From NCBI RefSeq assembly GCF_963678975.1, contig NC_089274.1, positions 6,622,001 to 6,686,000 on the forward strand: a DNA stretch of 64,000 nucleotides. The letters run 5' to 3'. Within the stretch, counting starts at the first letter, position 1; each line of letters begins with the position of its first letter. Position numbers and translations under genes: made by a program. This DNA is from Dysidea avara. Taxonomy: Eukaryota > Porifera > Demospongiae > Dictyoceratida > Dysideidae. Shown piece after piece: positions 36,791 to 49,700 of this stretch. The notes below the pieces were generated by a model. The model ran no database searches. It saw nothing but the letters and a program-made list of their open reading frames with translations, and was not told where the DNA came from.

Positions 36791-38657
36791 TACTAGGACT
36801 GCATGGGTCACACATAACCAAGTAAATTTGTTAATGTATATACTAAAGCAGTCATTTCCAATTTCAGACAAACAAGGGTACGGATAAATGAGGGTCGGAT
36901 AACTGAGGGTCTACTGTACTTAACCATTGTACAACAAAAAGTAGCACAACTTAATTCAATTTCACCGATGTCATTTTCAGCTATATACTGAATGGACAGA
37001 AGTGGAGCTATTCTCTATGAATAACTTGACTGTGTATGAAAATTAGGAGGCAATAAATAGAAGCAAGATCATGTGATGCAGTACATGATTACAAAAACTA
37101 CTCAGTATTGTGGAACAAATGATTGGCATTAACTCTTTCAGTAGTAGTGGGTTGGACAGTTTACATTTGGACATTTGGATTAAGTTATGTAGTATTCGGT
37201 GTGGTCCAAACTCAGAACAACCTAGAACAGAGAATAGAGTAAGGTATTTTAGACATTAGCACTCATCTAGTAATGTGGATACTGCTTAGTGATAGCTCAA
37301 ATGGTGTGTATACTTCTTCAATCAATAGTTGTTCTTTATTTCTAGGCTAGCAACTCTAGTGGAAGGGCATATTTATCATGTGAAAGAATATTTTAAAAAT
37401 CTCGTGCTTTTCAAGTTTCTTCTTATAGTTGGGTATAAACTATAAAGACGCATGCATGCAGACATATATATTGGTTATAATTAAGCAGACCAATAGCCAG
37501 TTAGGGCTGTAAGGTGATATTAGTCATCTTACATGCGGTAGTGTAGGAAAAGTATTGTACATAATGCATAACACATATATTATTTTTTGAAATGTTGTAT
37601 TGATGTCCATATGAAGATGGGCATGTGTCAGTATGTTGCATGGCTAAATATGACTTGCCCACCCAATGGCAAAGTCTGGCTACAACCTGAACAGCAGTGT
37701 TAAAATGAAAAACAGATGTCAAAAATTCTTTAGATTCCACTCTTTGCATTCCCATAGAACAATCATTAATTCAGTCTAACTTGTGAGTACCTGAGAAAGA
37801 AGTACCAATAGTTTGGCTTAGAAATTTAGTACAGTTAATGTTACAGATGTTAATAGTGTTTCTGTATAGTCTGGCAGTGCCTGCCTATTCACGTAGAGAG
37901 GAATAATTTGGTCACTCTAGAGTTGCAACAGTGGAATGTAATTAAACAGTGATGTCACAATGTCAGTAAGAATGGCACACCCAACATCCACCCAAAGTGA
38001 GCAGTTCTTGAAATAGATCAACGACCAAAGATATTTTTCCATATGGATTAACATAACCAAAGATTTCTTTCCATTACCAGTTTTACTACCTCCATCTTTT
38101 CTTTTAAAGAGCATCCAATTGACGGCTACAATCAGCTTCAGTTATATCACATCTTCACACAAACTCTTCACGCATCAAGTGGTAACTCCAAAACAAACAT
38201 AACATATACTTTGTAATTACTGTACCAGCAATGCAATCTGATTGGTGTTATCTGTTTTCAGTAACATACTACAAATTTTGAATGTTAGTGTGACCAGACC
38301 GTTACTCTATACAAAGGCTGACTAGTTTCTAGTCACTTAAAACTGTGTGAAGTACAAGTATACACAACACGATGACCAATAAAATGAAGGGGCAAATACT
38401 TTTATCAGGTTGAAATTAATTACAGACCTCTTCTGCCTTCGACGCTAGAGACACAGTCTAATGTAAAAGTCATCTTTACTGGAAATAAATGGGAAAATCC
38501 CATTTTTGTAGTAAAACAAGGAACAAATAAAAAATGAATGGAGATATTATGGCTGCTCTATTAAGATATATTATATCAAAACATCTATAGGGTGCTCTAT
38601 TTTAATATCTGACATGTTTGACATCTCTTATGCTATCTCTTGGACCCTTTTCCTACT
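36791..38657. other. No gene seen; fragment ends of mobile elements
   Basis: It begins with a diverged repeat-unit start. At about 36865-36920, on the minus strand, CAGTAGACCCTCAGTTATCC resembles a pogo/Tigger end. The rest has no convincing frame. Confidence 0.5.
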
Positions 38658-39017
38658 CAGGGGCGGATCCAGACTTATTAAAAGGGGGTTCCACTCTGGA
38701 ATTGCAACTTCAACTTGGCTGTAAGTTTAAACATAGATAATATATTATCTATGGGTATATATTATCTATGGTTTGAAGACCAAACAAACTAACACAAAAG
38801 GTCATCTGCTGACAATAGCTGCCCTTCACCATAGATACCCTCACCAACTATATTTCCTCCACACATAGCCTGCTACACTGCTCCCCTTAAGAATACTGTG
38901 ACTGCTCTATTAGATTATCTCGATCTTGACTGCTCTATTAGAGTATCTCGCGTAAGAGAGGCTTTTTCAAAAGGGGGGTTCCATGGAACCCTTTGAACCT
39001 CCCTGGATCCGCCCCTG
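38658..39017. mobile_element. Non-autonomous hAT-like element (CAGGGGCGGATCC ends)
   Basis: The ends CAGGGGCGGATCC and GGATCCGCCCCTG are perfect inverts, followed inward by AAAGGGGGTTCC and its counterpart. It has GAAGACC and GGTC around a short A-rich part, a CTGACAATAGCT stretch and two CTCTATTAGA(G/T)TATCTCG motifs. No exact 8-bp duplication is visible at the borders, so the flanks may have decayed. Confidence 0.8.
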
Positions 39018-39174
39018 TTACTTAATCTAAGCAGCTTACAACACTTTTCGAGCTGTACATTTTCTTGCTTCGTTTTTCGTCGCGTTTCTCCCTGGCTCTT
39101 TCAGTCGTGAAACACGCGACCCAATCTCGATCTTAACTTGTATAGAGTATGTATGGTAGCTACTTGAGCCAGTT

Positions 39175-39228
39175 ATGGCTTATCCACACCCAGCAAGTTC
39201 CCTCAAAGCATCGGCTGAAAGTTTTGAA
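39175..39228 (+). CDS. Possible orphan first exon, unknown gene
   Basis: An ATG in good context (AGTTATGGC) opens 18 codons (MAYPHPASSLKASAESFE) that end exactly at a good donor, GTACGT. The 5' side is CpG-richer than its surroundings (39060-39125), as at a promoter. No following exon was recognised before repeat C. It could be a captured or dead gene start, or chance. Confidence 0.2.
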
Positions 39229-39646
39229 GTACGTTTCTAACACCTAATTTAATGCGCAGCGCATATGTTCTGGTTACTATGGAACTACAATACAAACCGG
39301 GTTCTCGAACCGGTTATACGACTTCAATGTTTAGTTTTAGGCGCAGTGTATATAAAATGTTTGCCGAACACCCAAACAGGTTATGCAAGTGGCATTTCTC
39401 GTAACTAACGCGTCATGTGTTGAAACTGGTTACTAGGAACTGAATAGCCAGATGGCGTTATTTGGAAAACCTAACTAATGAATGAGGACCTTGTTTAACA
39501 AACTGTTTTATTGTTTTGACGTTCGGCTATCGTATAACCCGATGCCGGTAAGTTTTCATGCGTGTGCTGCGTAGTTTTGCCTGTACATTAATTATTTATG
39601 ACGTCATTTCTTATTATTCTTATTACTTGGTTATGTAATTATTATT

Positions 39647-40740
39647 ACTAGGACCGCGTCACATACAACCAAGTACATACACCAACGTGACAGCCCCCCC
39701 CCCCCCCGGTGAGGCTATTAGGTGGTGAATGCATTATCCCCAAATCAACTCAATATGTCACAGTAGTGACAGATATAACACTATAGTGGCATCGTAACTA
39801 AAGGCCACCAGTAGCTAAGTGCCAGTACATCATTGGTGTGGCATAAATGGCACAGTGATGTGTACAAAGTATATGTATACAAAACATACAGGAGAGAACT
39901 ATACATTATTGCAGTATTGTATGCAGCAATACATTATAGGCAACATCACCATGCAGATAAAAATTATTAGCCAATATACAGCAATGCATATCAACATCAA
40001 CTAGAGCTAAGTAAGGTTCATCAGTGATGTAGCAATGGCACAGTGATGGGTGGCACACTATAGTTATGCATACACAACTTTCAGGAGATAGCTACACAAT
40101 GCCGTAGGCGTATGCAAGCCAGATGAACCAGATAAAGGAAGACAGCAAAGCCACTAGAGCCTAGTAGCTATACGCCAGGTGAAGGCAAAAAAGATTAAGC
40201 ACGTATTGAATTGCCTGACACCAACACAAAGAAAGTTCGCCATGCCAGCTGCACAAGACAAAATTGTTTACTTGTATTTTATATGTAACTGTAAGCTTAT
40301 TGTAAAGAGCGTGGCATATGTCAGTTTAATGTTTTCTTGTATTGTTTATTTACGTGAATGAATCCACTGGCAGCTGGCATGGAGACTTGAGATGTTACAA
40401 ACATAAAAACTTACTTGTAATCTTCTTGTTTATACAAGTGGCTTCTGGCTCTCCTGCACGGGCATCACTAATCTTCTTCGCGCAATATGTAAGCAATTAA
40501 CCAAGGGTGTGGTACTGGGCGTTATAACTTATAGGATTACACGTATGGTCAAGTCATCACCACAAACAGGAGCGACGATTATACGTTTGTGCCTTCATTC
40601 ACAGGCGAATCTATCCCCGGTTAGTTCATGTCTCTAGGCCTCGTAGTTTTCTCAAACATTAATTATTAATTAATTATTTATTTATTTATGACGTAATTTT
40701 AACCGCGTTTCGTATTATTTTTAGTACTTGGTTGTATAAT
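39647..40740. repeat. 1.1 kb repeat, copy C
   Basis: Same start and end as copies A and B, with a longer C-run near 39696 and only one copy of the internal TAATCTTCTTGTTTA repeat. It is preceded at about 39590-39640 by sequence like the right end of another unit (TTATTACTTGGTTATGTAAT). Confidence 0.85.
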
Positions 40741-40782
40741 TATTAATGGACAAAAATTGCTTGGCAGTACAAGACTGTCAAG

Positions 40783-41215
40783 CTAGGCCGCAGGCCTTTG
40801 AGAGTGCCCATATCTTGTTGTTCTCCATAAATCATCAAGATTCTTCTTAAACAATGCAACGGTTGGTGCAGAAATAACATCTGCTGGAAGAGAATTCCAC
40901 AAATTAACTACTCTGTTGGTGAAAAAATTATGCCTCACTAGCAGCCGAGATCGAAATTTAAAGAGTTTACGGTGGTGACCTCTGGTGGTATCCGTATTAC
41001 TCAAAGTGAAAAATGAGTCTACAATACAGTGAATATAAACCAAGTCTCTCTAGACGATTTTCGTATGGTAAATCAAATAAACTAGGTAATAACTTGGTGG
41101 CACGTCTCTGTACTTTCTCTAGGAGATCAATATCTTTCGCCAAGTAAGGGCTCCAGACCTGGATGCAATACTCCAAGTGAGGTCTGACATACATTTTGTA
41201 CAAAAAAGCCAACAA
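40783..41215 (-). mobile_element. LINE 3' end fragment
   Basis: Two minus-strand frames, shifted against each other at about 41000-41040, read KMYVRPHLEYCIQVWSPYL, DIDLLEKVQRRATKLLP and then RGHHRKLFKFRSRLL and NRVVNLWNSLPADVISA. This is the C-terminal end of a CR1/Jockey-like RT. The 5' side is truncated near 41220. A broken copy of a different subfamily from the one at 100-1168. Confidence 0.85.
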
Positions 41216-41250
41216 GTCGACAGAAAAAAAAAAGTTTGAAGGACCTTCTT

Positions 41251-42486
41251 AGCAAACCAAGAACTTGCATAGCTTTTGCTGCAGCCTTACGACACTGTAG
41301 AGATCATCGTAGCCTAGCATCACGTGACATCAAACTGCTGAACCTACAAGAGCCAACTATGTAAACAGTTCATCACATATTTACTACAATCAACTGGCAG
41401 TATATACCACGCAAAATACAGATGATTCATATGCCTCAACTATTAATTACTGAAGTGACCAGTACTCTTCGTTATCAGCTATGTATTTTCAGCCCATTTC
41501 ACAGCATTACAAACAAAGAAGAGTAGAAGAATCGCCTCTGCAATCAATCCAGTCACCCTGGATATTTTTTCAGGAAAAAGAATCATCCAGTAATAATGCT
41601 TGTTTGAAGAAAAACATAAACAAATGCTACAATTAGAATCTACAAAACAAACTATAACTACAACAAAGAAGTACATTGACAGGGAAAAGGGAACAACAAC
41701 CACAACTACGGGGAAAAGGGAAAGTCATGACCACCACCTTGCAAAGCCCAATACCTTAAAATTATTCGAGCATTATTCATCCATAAACATACAGAAAGTT
41801 GTTGAAGTAAATTTCTTCTGGCCACTTTAGGTGCATGAAATACCACTACGGGTGGTGGTACAATCAGCAATAGAATGAAGAACTAAAGGTGTCCATATCC
41901 CAAAACTTTCCACAACTAGTAGAATGAAATGACCTCCCGCCTTCTCCACAATAGTGAGATGCTTTACATCCTTAGCCACCTCTCTAGCTGCAGCAACCAC
42001 TCCAGCACAGAAAACGGAGGAAGAAATATGAACAGGCTGAGTAGTGCTGTGGACAGAGACATCAAAATAGGCGGGATGACCAAGTTGATAATCCGGAAGC
42101 TATCGTGCTATTGTGAATCAACACCTCTCCCTAGCCATTGCCAAAAGGCACCTGTCAGGCTGAAGCGACATCAAACAGTGAAAATATCAAGCCCGTAGCC
42201 TTTTAGTCATTGCCCCAGACTGCTTGTATGGATTGCCACTGTGCTTGGGAAAAGCAGCCAGCAAAAGCAGACCACTCAAGTCTAGCTGATTTTAATAATG
42301 AAATTCGATAGTTTATTCACGTATATAGCTTTGTGTTCTTGGTGAAAATCAAATCTGCTGTCATGCTTGATAAGCCTGGCCAGTCACATATAGCAACATA
42401 TACAGTAGAGGTCTTATTATTGTTTACTGTGCAAAACCTCTTACAAAGAGTACGTACAAGCACAGATAATGAATCAACAAAATTAA
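41251..42486. other. No gene recognised
   Basis: Several short frames (41600-41830, 41929-42198) have biased composition or no recognisable motif. I cannot assign them. Confidence 0.4.
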
Positions 42487-42771
42487 TTATGTGATTAATT
42501 GATGTTCAGCTAGCCTTGCTTTAAATTGGTCTAAACTTGAACAGGTGATGAGGTCGTTGGGTAAATTGTTCCAGATCTTTATACTTGACGGAAAGAATGA
42601 GTTAAGATATGAGTTTGCACTTGTGTTTGGCTGTAACAGCCTCATTCGGTGGCCTTGTAAACAGTAGTTAGATGGAGCTGGTATGAGTATCGTCTTGCAC
42701 AGTAATAATAAAAAAGTAATATAATCATACGGTACAATAGTAGGGACCACAAAGGTTTGGGCATGGCCCAT
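42487..42771 (-). mobile_element. LINE 3' end fragment
   Basis: The minus strand reads GHRMRLLQPNTSANSYLNSF, FPSSIKIWNNLPNDL and DQFKARLAEHQ, closely matching the end of the LINE at 846-1084, so it is the same subfamily. Only about the last 80-90 codons remain, with a frame change upstream. Confidence 0.8.
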
Positions 42772-42918
42772 GAAAAAACATCACCCAAAAACCAGTCTCG
42801 CCTTTCCCTGACAACGATGAAGCAGTATTGGTTAAGTAAACCTAAGCTCAAACAACTCTTCAGATCAACCTGAACCCTTTTTAAAATTTTTTTTTAAATT
42901 ATTAAACAGATATTTCTA

Positions 42919-42967
42919 GTGACTGACTGACTGACTAAGTAACTGACTGACTGACTAACTGACTAAT
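42919..42967. repeat. GACT microsatellite
   Basis: Imperfect GACT/AACT tandem repeat. Confidence 0.8.
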
Positions 42968-43253
42968 GTCTTCAGACAAGCATAACTCATAAGGATACAG
43001 GCTTGATTTTTCACTGTTCGACGTCACACACGCCTATTGGCATACCACAGTACATAAAACGCAATCTTCATGGACTTACCGGTGTCCTCCTTTGTGTCCC
43101 ATTCATCTTCACTGATAGTGAAAGGTCACAGTGTCATAGTGGCTACTTTGATTGCAGAGGTGGTTTTCAATTAGTTCTTGATTTGTAATGGTTGAACATA
43201 GCTGATAATGAAGTGTAATGGAAACTTCACTGTTCAGACAATAATTGATCAAA

Positions 43254-43537
43254 CAAGTACACAAAAAATTTGGAATTTTCTGTTATAGTAGGGACCATAG
43301 TACATCAATAAAAGTACTGAAACAAGCTGGAATAGTGTATGATATTATATCACAGTAAAACAATAAGAAGTGTTATATCCCTACTGTGCTCAAGATACCA
43401 TAATGGAAATGCACAGTAGGGATACAAATATATAACACTTCTTATTGTTTAATATCGTGCACTACTCCAGCTTGTTTCAGTATATTTTATCAATGTGCTA
43501 TGGTCCCTACTCTAGTTGAAATTCTTTTGTGTACTTG
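43254..43537. repeat. Foldback element, about 284 bp
   Basis: Arms starting CAAGTACACAAAA and ending TTTTGTGTACTTG mirror each other over about 130 bp, including TAGTAGGGACCATAG and ATAAGAAGTGTTATAT, with scattered mismatches. The inner part has a second small invert, CAGTAGGGATA. Older than the hairpin at 18910. Confidence 0.8.
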
Positions 43538-43894
43538 TATAGTATGTATAGGGCTATAGTATTTGCACTCCACTAGGTTATTATCTCGACTTTATCAATT
43601 CTGTGTAATTACACTTCTTAAGACAATTTAGGCAGTACCTCTGCTACAGTATATCAGGTAAAGTGTGAAGATGTGCATCATTACTTCACTGCCATGTGAT
43701 CACTTATAATTGATATATTACAATTATGATCTCATTGTTACATAAATTATGCCTGGGTTAAAAGATAAGTTGCCGATATTTACGTAACTATAATAGACAG
43801 GAAAGAAACTAAATATGCATATGCATAGTTACAAAATTATAACATATAAAGTCTGTGCAAAGTAAGAACCACTCATCCTATTTTTATGTCACAT

Positions 43895-44425
43895 TTAACG
43901 AATGTCACACTTGAAGAATGCCACATCATCAACAACAAATTCAGGATTATCCAGTATTGATATTGGAGCAAATTTAGGACAACCAGTTGCCACATTCATG
44001 TCTGATTTTGGGTGATGAAAACTAGTACTGGTTGGGTTGGGTCTGAATGACTGTACAATATTGTTGTTGCTTTTCTGGTTCATTAATGCCATTGTCACCA
44101 TATGCTGAAATGGCCATTCTAGTAAAGCATCATATTCTCCCTTCATGATGGTAAGGAAGTAAGATATGTAACGTCCCTTGCCACTACCATCACCATCTAA
44201 ATACACATGTAGACACAGTCTGTACCCAAACTTGCTGGTGTAAAATGGTGCTGAATATAAACTGACAGTCTTTCCTAGTAGAGCATCCCTCCTACGTCTG
44301 GTGATATCTGGTATCTTCCATATGTAGTGACCATCATATGAAGTAGCTTGAAGTGTTTGTATACATTTTTGTTTGCTGACCAGTGGACAACCACGTTCAT
44401 TGTTAGGATCCAAATGGAGATCCAT
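43895..44425 (-). pseudogene. Truncated TRAF-like final exon with in-frame coil deletion
   Basis: The minus-strand frame starts like the last exon of the intact genes (MDLHLDPNNERGCPLVSKQ) after a CAG acceptor, then jumps in frame from the first zinc-finger Cys to IQTLQATSYDGHYIWKIPD. About 130 residues covering the last finger and the coiled coil are deleted. The MATH domain is complete to its stop. The intron upstream (44426 to about 44890) matches the intron before exon 6 of the intact gene (about 6930-7600), then homology ends. No upstream exons exist, so it is a partial inverted duplicate; whether it is expressed is open. Confidence 0.85.
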
Positions 44426-44890
44426 CTGAAATTAAAAGCAACGCATTAGAACATAGCTATATACCTTAGTACACCATATTAATACTGACTACAACCCAGC
44501 TTCTATGCAGCTACGTATATTTGATTACCTTTGATAATGCACTCCAGCAATTCATCTCAAGTACCTTGATGTGGATGAACTTCACTATAAGCCTGCATGA
44601 CTGACTTTTATTTTAGGAGAATGGGTCCAGCAGAACAAAGATTTGCTGTAACTGTTCAATGATAGACATGACTACTAGTATACTGAACTTGATATTATGT
44701 AGTCTAACACTTTATGGATTAATGTGCTGAGTGCTACTTGTAGTAGTACATGAGAAAACAAACTTAATATATAGCAAGAAACACTGTGCATAATACTATA
44801 TACAGGCAACAGATCTAGATCCAGGACTACAATGACTTTTAACAAGTTCAACTATAAAGTGTTGAAACTTTAAAATTCAATTACGTATGT

Positions 44891-45199
44891 CCAGTAGTCA
44901 AACCCATGGCATCAGGGGTTCAATCCCCATACTAGGAGCAGCCAGCTACAGTTTCCTCTCTTACAGTGATGTCATGGCTGCATTTACTCTGCTATTATGT
45001 GCTTGAGAGGAGCTAGATCACATCAGGGCTGTCCACCAAACTATATGACAACTCCTTGTTCTGAAGAGAGACAAGGAATACAAGTCTTCGGCAGCATACC
45101 ACCAAAATTACTGTTGAAATACAAGTTGGGTAAAAGAGCCCATCTAAATCATACTTCTGTCGTTTCTCACATTCAAAACATCAATAAAGTGAGAACACT
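44891..45199. other. Unassigned stretch before duplication copy 2
   Basis: GGGGTTCAATCCCC at about 44917-44930 resembles a tRNA B box, so a SINE remnant is possible; no A box is clear. Nothing else recognised. Confidence 0.25.
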
Positions 45200-45993
45200 A
45201 GGTGCATTAAACACCTTAACATCAATAAAAGTCTTCTGATGTTTACATCCTGAAGCAGAAACATCTACATGAGGGGCCTCATCTGTACATCACTATACAC
45301 TTCAGTTAGGACGGCAGCTGTGAAGTCTCTCAACTCATTATGCCAGAGAGTGGGGATTCCCCCTGTGGGGCAATTCATGGCATGGTGACAGTAAAACCCT
45401 GACTACAAACACAATTAGTATTATATTTTATTACTATGTGCAAGACCTCCAATCCAGTGGAAAGCCAACCATAACATAAGCTTTTAAGGCATCCCTAAAA
45501 ACGGCCTTGTGTAAAGCAAAACCTTCTCCACAGGCAGGGAACATGATGTAGCCAAGATGATGCACCCTTTTCACCAAGTAGGAGAGTACGTTTCAAATTA
45601 AAAGACAGCTAGCAGTCAAAGCACTTTGTTTCTGTTGTTTGATAGTAATGATCTCCAATTTATTATGGAGCTGAATATCACAAATTGATAAATTGAAGCT
45701 TAAGGATCGATTCCACTAAAGGAAGAGTCACCCGGCCTTCAGGGAGGCAGCAAGCACTGTAAAAATAAGTAGCTAGTGAATACTAGCAAATACGTAGTGA
45801 ACGTCACTGCAAATTCTTAGTGACGGTCAATAAAATGTACAGTGACATTCACTGTATTTGCCACATACTATAGCTAGCTAACACCTAAAAAGTGCAGTCA
45901 AAAAATAGCACCTCTAGCTAAGTGGTATAGCTAGCTAGTACCATAATTAAGTACTTCAGCTTTCTACAGTGATGAGCCAAGCAATCAAACCTA

Positions 45994-46240
45994 GAGAGAA
46001 TAAACGTCTTAATGATTAAGACAAAATATATATTACAAGCATACAGGGGCCTAGACACAGGGGTACCATGTGCTGATGGATCAGTACAGGAGTCCTGGCA
46101 AGACTTACATTAACTAAAAGTAAATTAAATTACAATACACCAAAAAAAAAAAAAAATCTATATCTACATATATGTAATACTTAAAATTTACCTAAGGTGG
46201 TCTAAAAGATCCCAGCCCGGGGAGGCTCTAGAATTAGACT
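45994..46240. mobile_element. Unclassified insertion, copy 2 only
   Basis: About 247 bp replaces 8-10 bp of copy 1 (near 1955-1965). It holds an A-run at about 46142-46156 and GAATAAACGTCTTAATGATT near its left end. No target duplication or coding frame is evident. Confidence 0.5.
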
Positions 46241-46718
46241 ATTAGGATTTACTACGCATTTACGATTGCCGATCAAAATATCAAGGCTCCTTTGACTCGA
46301 GGTGAAATCACTGAAAGATCATCAATCTCAGATCCCAGTCTACGCGCTACACCCGGCAGTGTGGTGCCCCTTGTGTACATGCATGACGCCGAGTCCAGCT
46401 GAGTTCTATGGGCGATCAACAATGTGAATGTGACAGCAAAGATGGTGACAGTATATCAGTTTACTTACCTCGGCATGCGTGCGGTCACTATAGACAACCC
46501 TAGAACACGCCCGCGCCCACATGATTAGTTTCAGTCATAGGAATTCAGTTTAGTTCCAGTTTGTCTAATTTTAGAAGTGTGTGTCATTCACGCGAGGTAT
46601 TTATACAGAAAGCCGGCAGCACCGCTGACTAAACGAGCCTCAGCTAGTGTGCTACATATCTACTCTTGAACTATATACCGAAGAAGCTTACAGATTTCAA
46701 GTTAGCAAACGGTAAACT

Positions 46719-49700
46719 ATGATATCGACAATCAGCTCACTCCCAACATCAGAGGAGAAATTTCAATGTGCAGTGTGTCACTACCTTCTCGATGGACCCT
46801 TGCAGTTTCCCTGCGGCCATAGAATTTGCACTCCATGTGCTGGGAGGCTTAAACAACAAGGGTATGTTGGCTACAGTGTCTATTATCAATTCACATGCAC
46901 GCCCGCGTGCCTGACTGTGTGCGGATGTGTGAGCTAACTACGGTAGGCAGGGCCGCCCAGAGGAATTAAGGGGCCCAGGGCAAAGAGTTAAAGTGGGGCC
47001 CTTGACCCAAGTTGTAAGGTTAAGACCAAAAAAAAAAAAAAAAAGGTCACAACCTGCTGGCAATGACAATAACTACCCATCACCAACCATATCTCCTTAT
47101 CTATAAACTTGCTACACTGCTCCTCTGAAGAATACTGTGACTGCTCTATTAGAGTATTTAGATCTGACTGCTCTATTAGAGTATATCGATCTTTTAAACA
47201 GGTATTCAGGGGGCCCTTCATGGGGCCTCCTGGGGCCCCTTTCAGGCTGGGGCCCGGGGCAAAATGCCCCAGTTGCCCCCCCCTGTGGGCGGCCCTGACG
47301 GTAGGTACTATAGTCAGCTGATTAATTATATCCGTGTACAGGCTGCATACTTCATTGTTGCTTCCGCATTTATATATGTGGCTAGTTCAACTCTATAGTT
47401 TACTGCTGGCTTTTATAGTACGTAGCTAGATCAATCTTGTTTAATATGGCTAAAATGTAGTAGCTATACACATCCTCTGATACAGGAATTTTCATGCAAT
47501 AATGTTTTCATGCAAGGTATATTGTACACTGCAGCTTTGAATTAGACCACTCCAAATAAATTCTCTGTTTCCCATCCATCCCCCGCATTTTCAGTTCTCA
47601 TTATTCCATATTCTTCCAGTATTTTTCCATTATTTTCCGATTGTTCTTGCATACTTTACAGGCTCAGTAAAAGCCATCTTGTAACAGTGTCAGCTCACAT
47701 GTCAGCATCCAGTGCTATCAAGTCAGCATAAATTCACATGTGTTATTTTTGCAACTTAAAAGGGAAGGTACAAGCTTTATCATGTTTTTATGCAACTTTT
47801 TATGGTTATGCCAGGCAGCTAATGGCTTGAAAATCTGCCAATCTTATAATGGAAATGAACCGCCCACCCACATGCAAATATGCCTGAGTTCAGGATGGGA
47901 AACAGAGAATTTATTTGGAGTGGCCTTAAATTATAGCTTCCTTCAAAACAAATGTAGTTTTGCATATTAAACAGTGAGCAATTAGTGGCAGTTTTATATT
48001 TTGTTAGTGCATGTTATGTACATTAAGAGGAACCTCCCCAGCTAGGAGTTGTTGTTGTTTTAGCCAAATGATTAAATTAGTCATGCAGTTTTTAAAATTA
48101 AAGTTCACCATTCTACTGATTTCTACCAATTTCAGAGCATGCTGCACCTTAAGAGAAAGTAATTTATGTAAAGTTTCTCGTCTTCCAGTTGAGTGTCATG
48201 GGTTTGTCGGTTCAGAGTCTGCACCGGTATGAGATGTGTTTCATCAGTGGATCTGTGCTATGACTGAAAACACATGCACTGGCAGTATTTTGCAAAATGC
48301 TTTATGCGTATTCTTGATACATGTAGATGTACTGTATGACAACTATACATGTAGTTGTTGATATTTAAATTCTTTTTTACAATGTACATTTGTGCAAACA
48401 ATTATTATAATATTTCTGTATACACAGTGCTCAGATGTTCTTCTGTGAAATATGCAAGGAAATGATGGCGTTTATAGATGTAAGTCAATTTTGACTTTTT
48501 GTGTTTATTATCATACCAGACTTTGTCTATTTAACACAGTATAAGTGTGTCCGCACCTCTGTTGTTATTTTGTGTGCTTGCAATAGCATAATGATATGAT
48601 TGCAAAACATTCATAATGTGATCTATACTCAGTGGTGTAGCCAGGAAAAAATTTTTCCCGAGGCAAAGTTTATACGTTGACCAAATTGGGGGTCTGCTTC
48701 TGACTCAACTGATTCACAAATACTTTTCAAGTATGGGTGGTACAGCATTTGCAGGTTGGATGGAGGAAACTGTTTCAGAAGACTCTGAACGTTTTTCTAC
48801 ATGTCATAAGTAATGCTCCAGCATAGTTAATGCTGCAGTATACCATGCTTCAATTATAAGACTAGTTTAATTACATGCAACACAACTTACTCCGGAGATA
48901 TTTTGAGCAGTCAGGCCATCCATGGACTGCAACGAAGGTCATAGTCATGCGTACTACTTTTTATTGATCTGATGTGATGTTTAAGTCAGAGATAATTATC
49001 TCTTTCAAGTGATGTTCAACTGCATGTGCTAAGCATGTCAAGCTAGGGAGTCTGGGGGAATGTTCTCCCTCAAGGAAAATTTTACTTTGAAATGGAATGT
49101 GGAGCGAGCTATTTTTTTGATTGTAATGGCTAATTCATGATCAATTAGCTCAATGTAATGCCATGTAGTTGACTCATTGGAGCTTTTGAAAAGTAATGTA
49201 AAGCCAATTGACATAAATGTAAATGATCAAGCAGTGTAATGAGAACAGTGGCTATAATCTGTATTGAATGCTCTATTAGAGTATATTACGATGACTGCTC
49301 TATTAGAGTATCTCGATCTTTTACAAATTCAAGCCACACAAAATAGAATCTATGGCTGTAGTACTAAGCAGGGTTGGAGCCTATGGTACCTTGATGGTGC
49401 TGGACCACTTTTCAGCTACTGGGGTACAGCAATGCTGTCTGTAACGTTTGAGTAGAAAATCCAGAGTGCCAAAACTCAGGCCTACTCAGCCTGCTATTGA
49501 GCATTTTTACCGAGACTGCCTCAATGGTAGCTACACCACTGATACTGATTTATGCTTATCCTTTATAGTGTTTTCATGACAAGGCGATATCTAAAGAAAT
49601 TAATCGTCTGATGATTTCTTGTCCTCATTGTAACAACTGGACTGGTGAATATCATCATTATCAGGTTAGTGTATGGTTGGTACTGTCCAATAGACCTCGT

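Noticed and set aside
33937-40361. Short frames (about 61 and 71 codons) repeated almost identically three times
   Set aside because: The identity comes from the 1.1 kb repeat units themselves; DNA is equally conserved outside the frames and no domain is seen.
44917-44930. tRNA gene suggested by GGGGTTCAATCCCC
   Set aside because: No cloverleaf or A box can be built around it; at best a SINE remnant.
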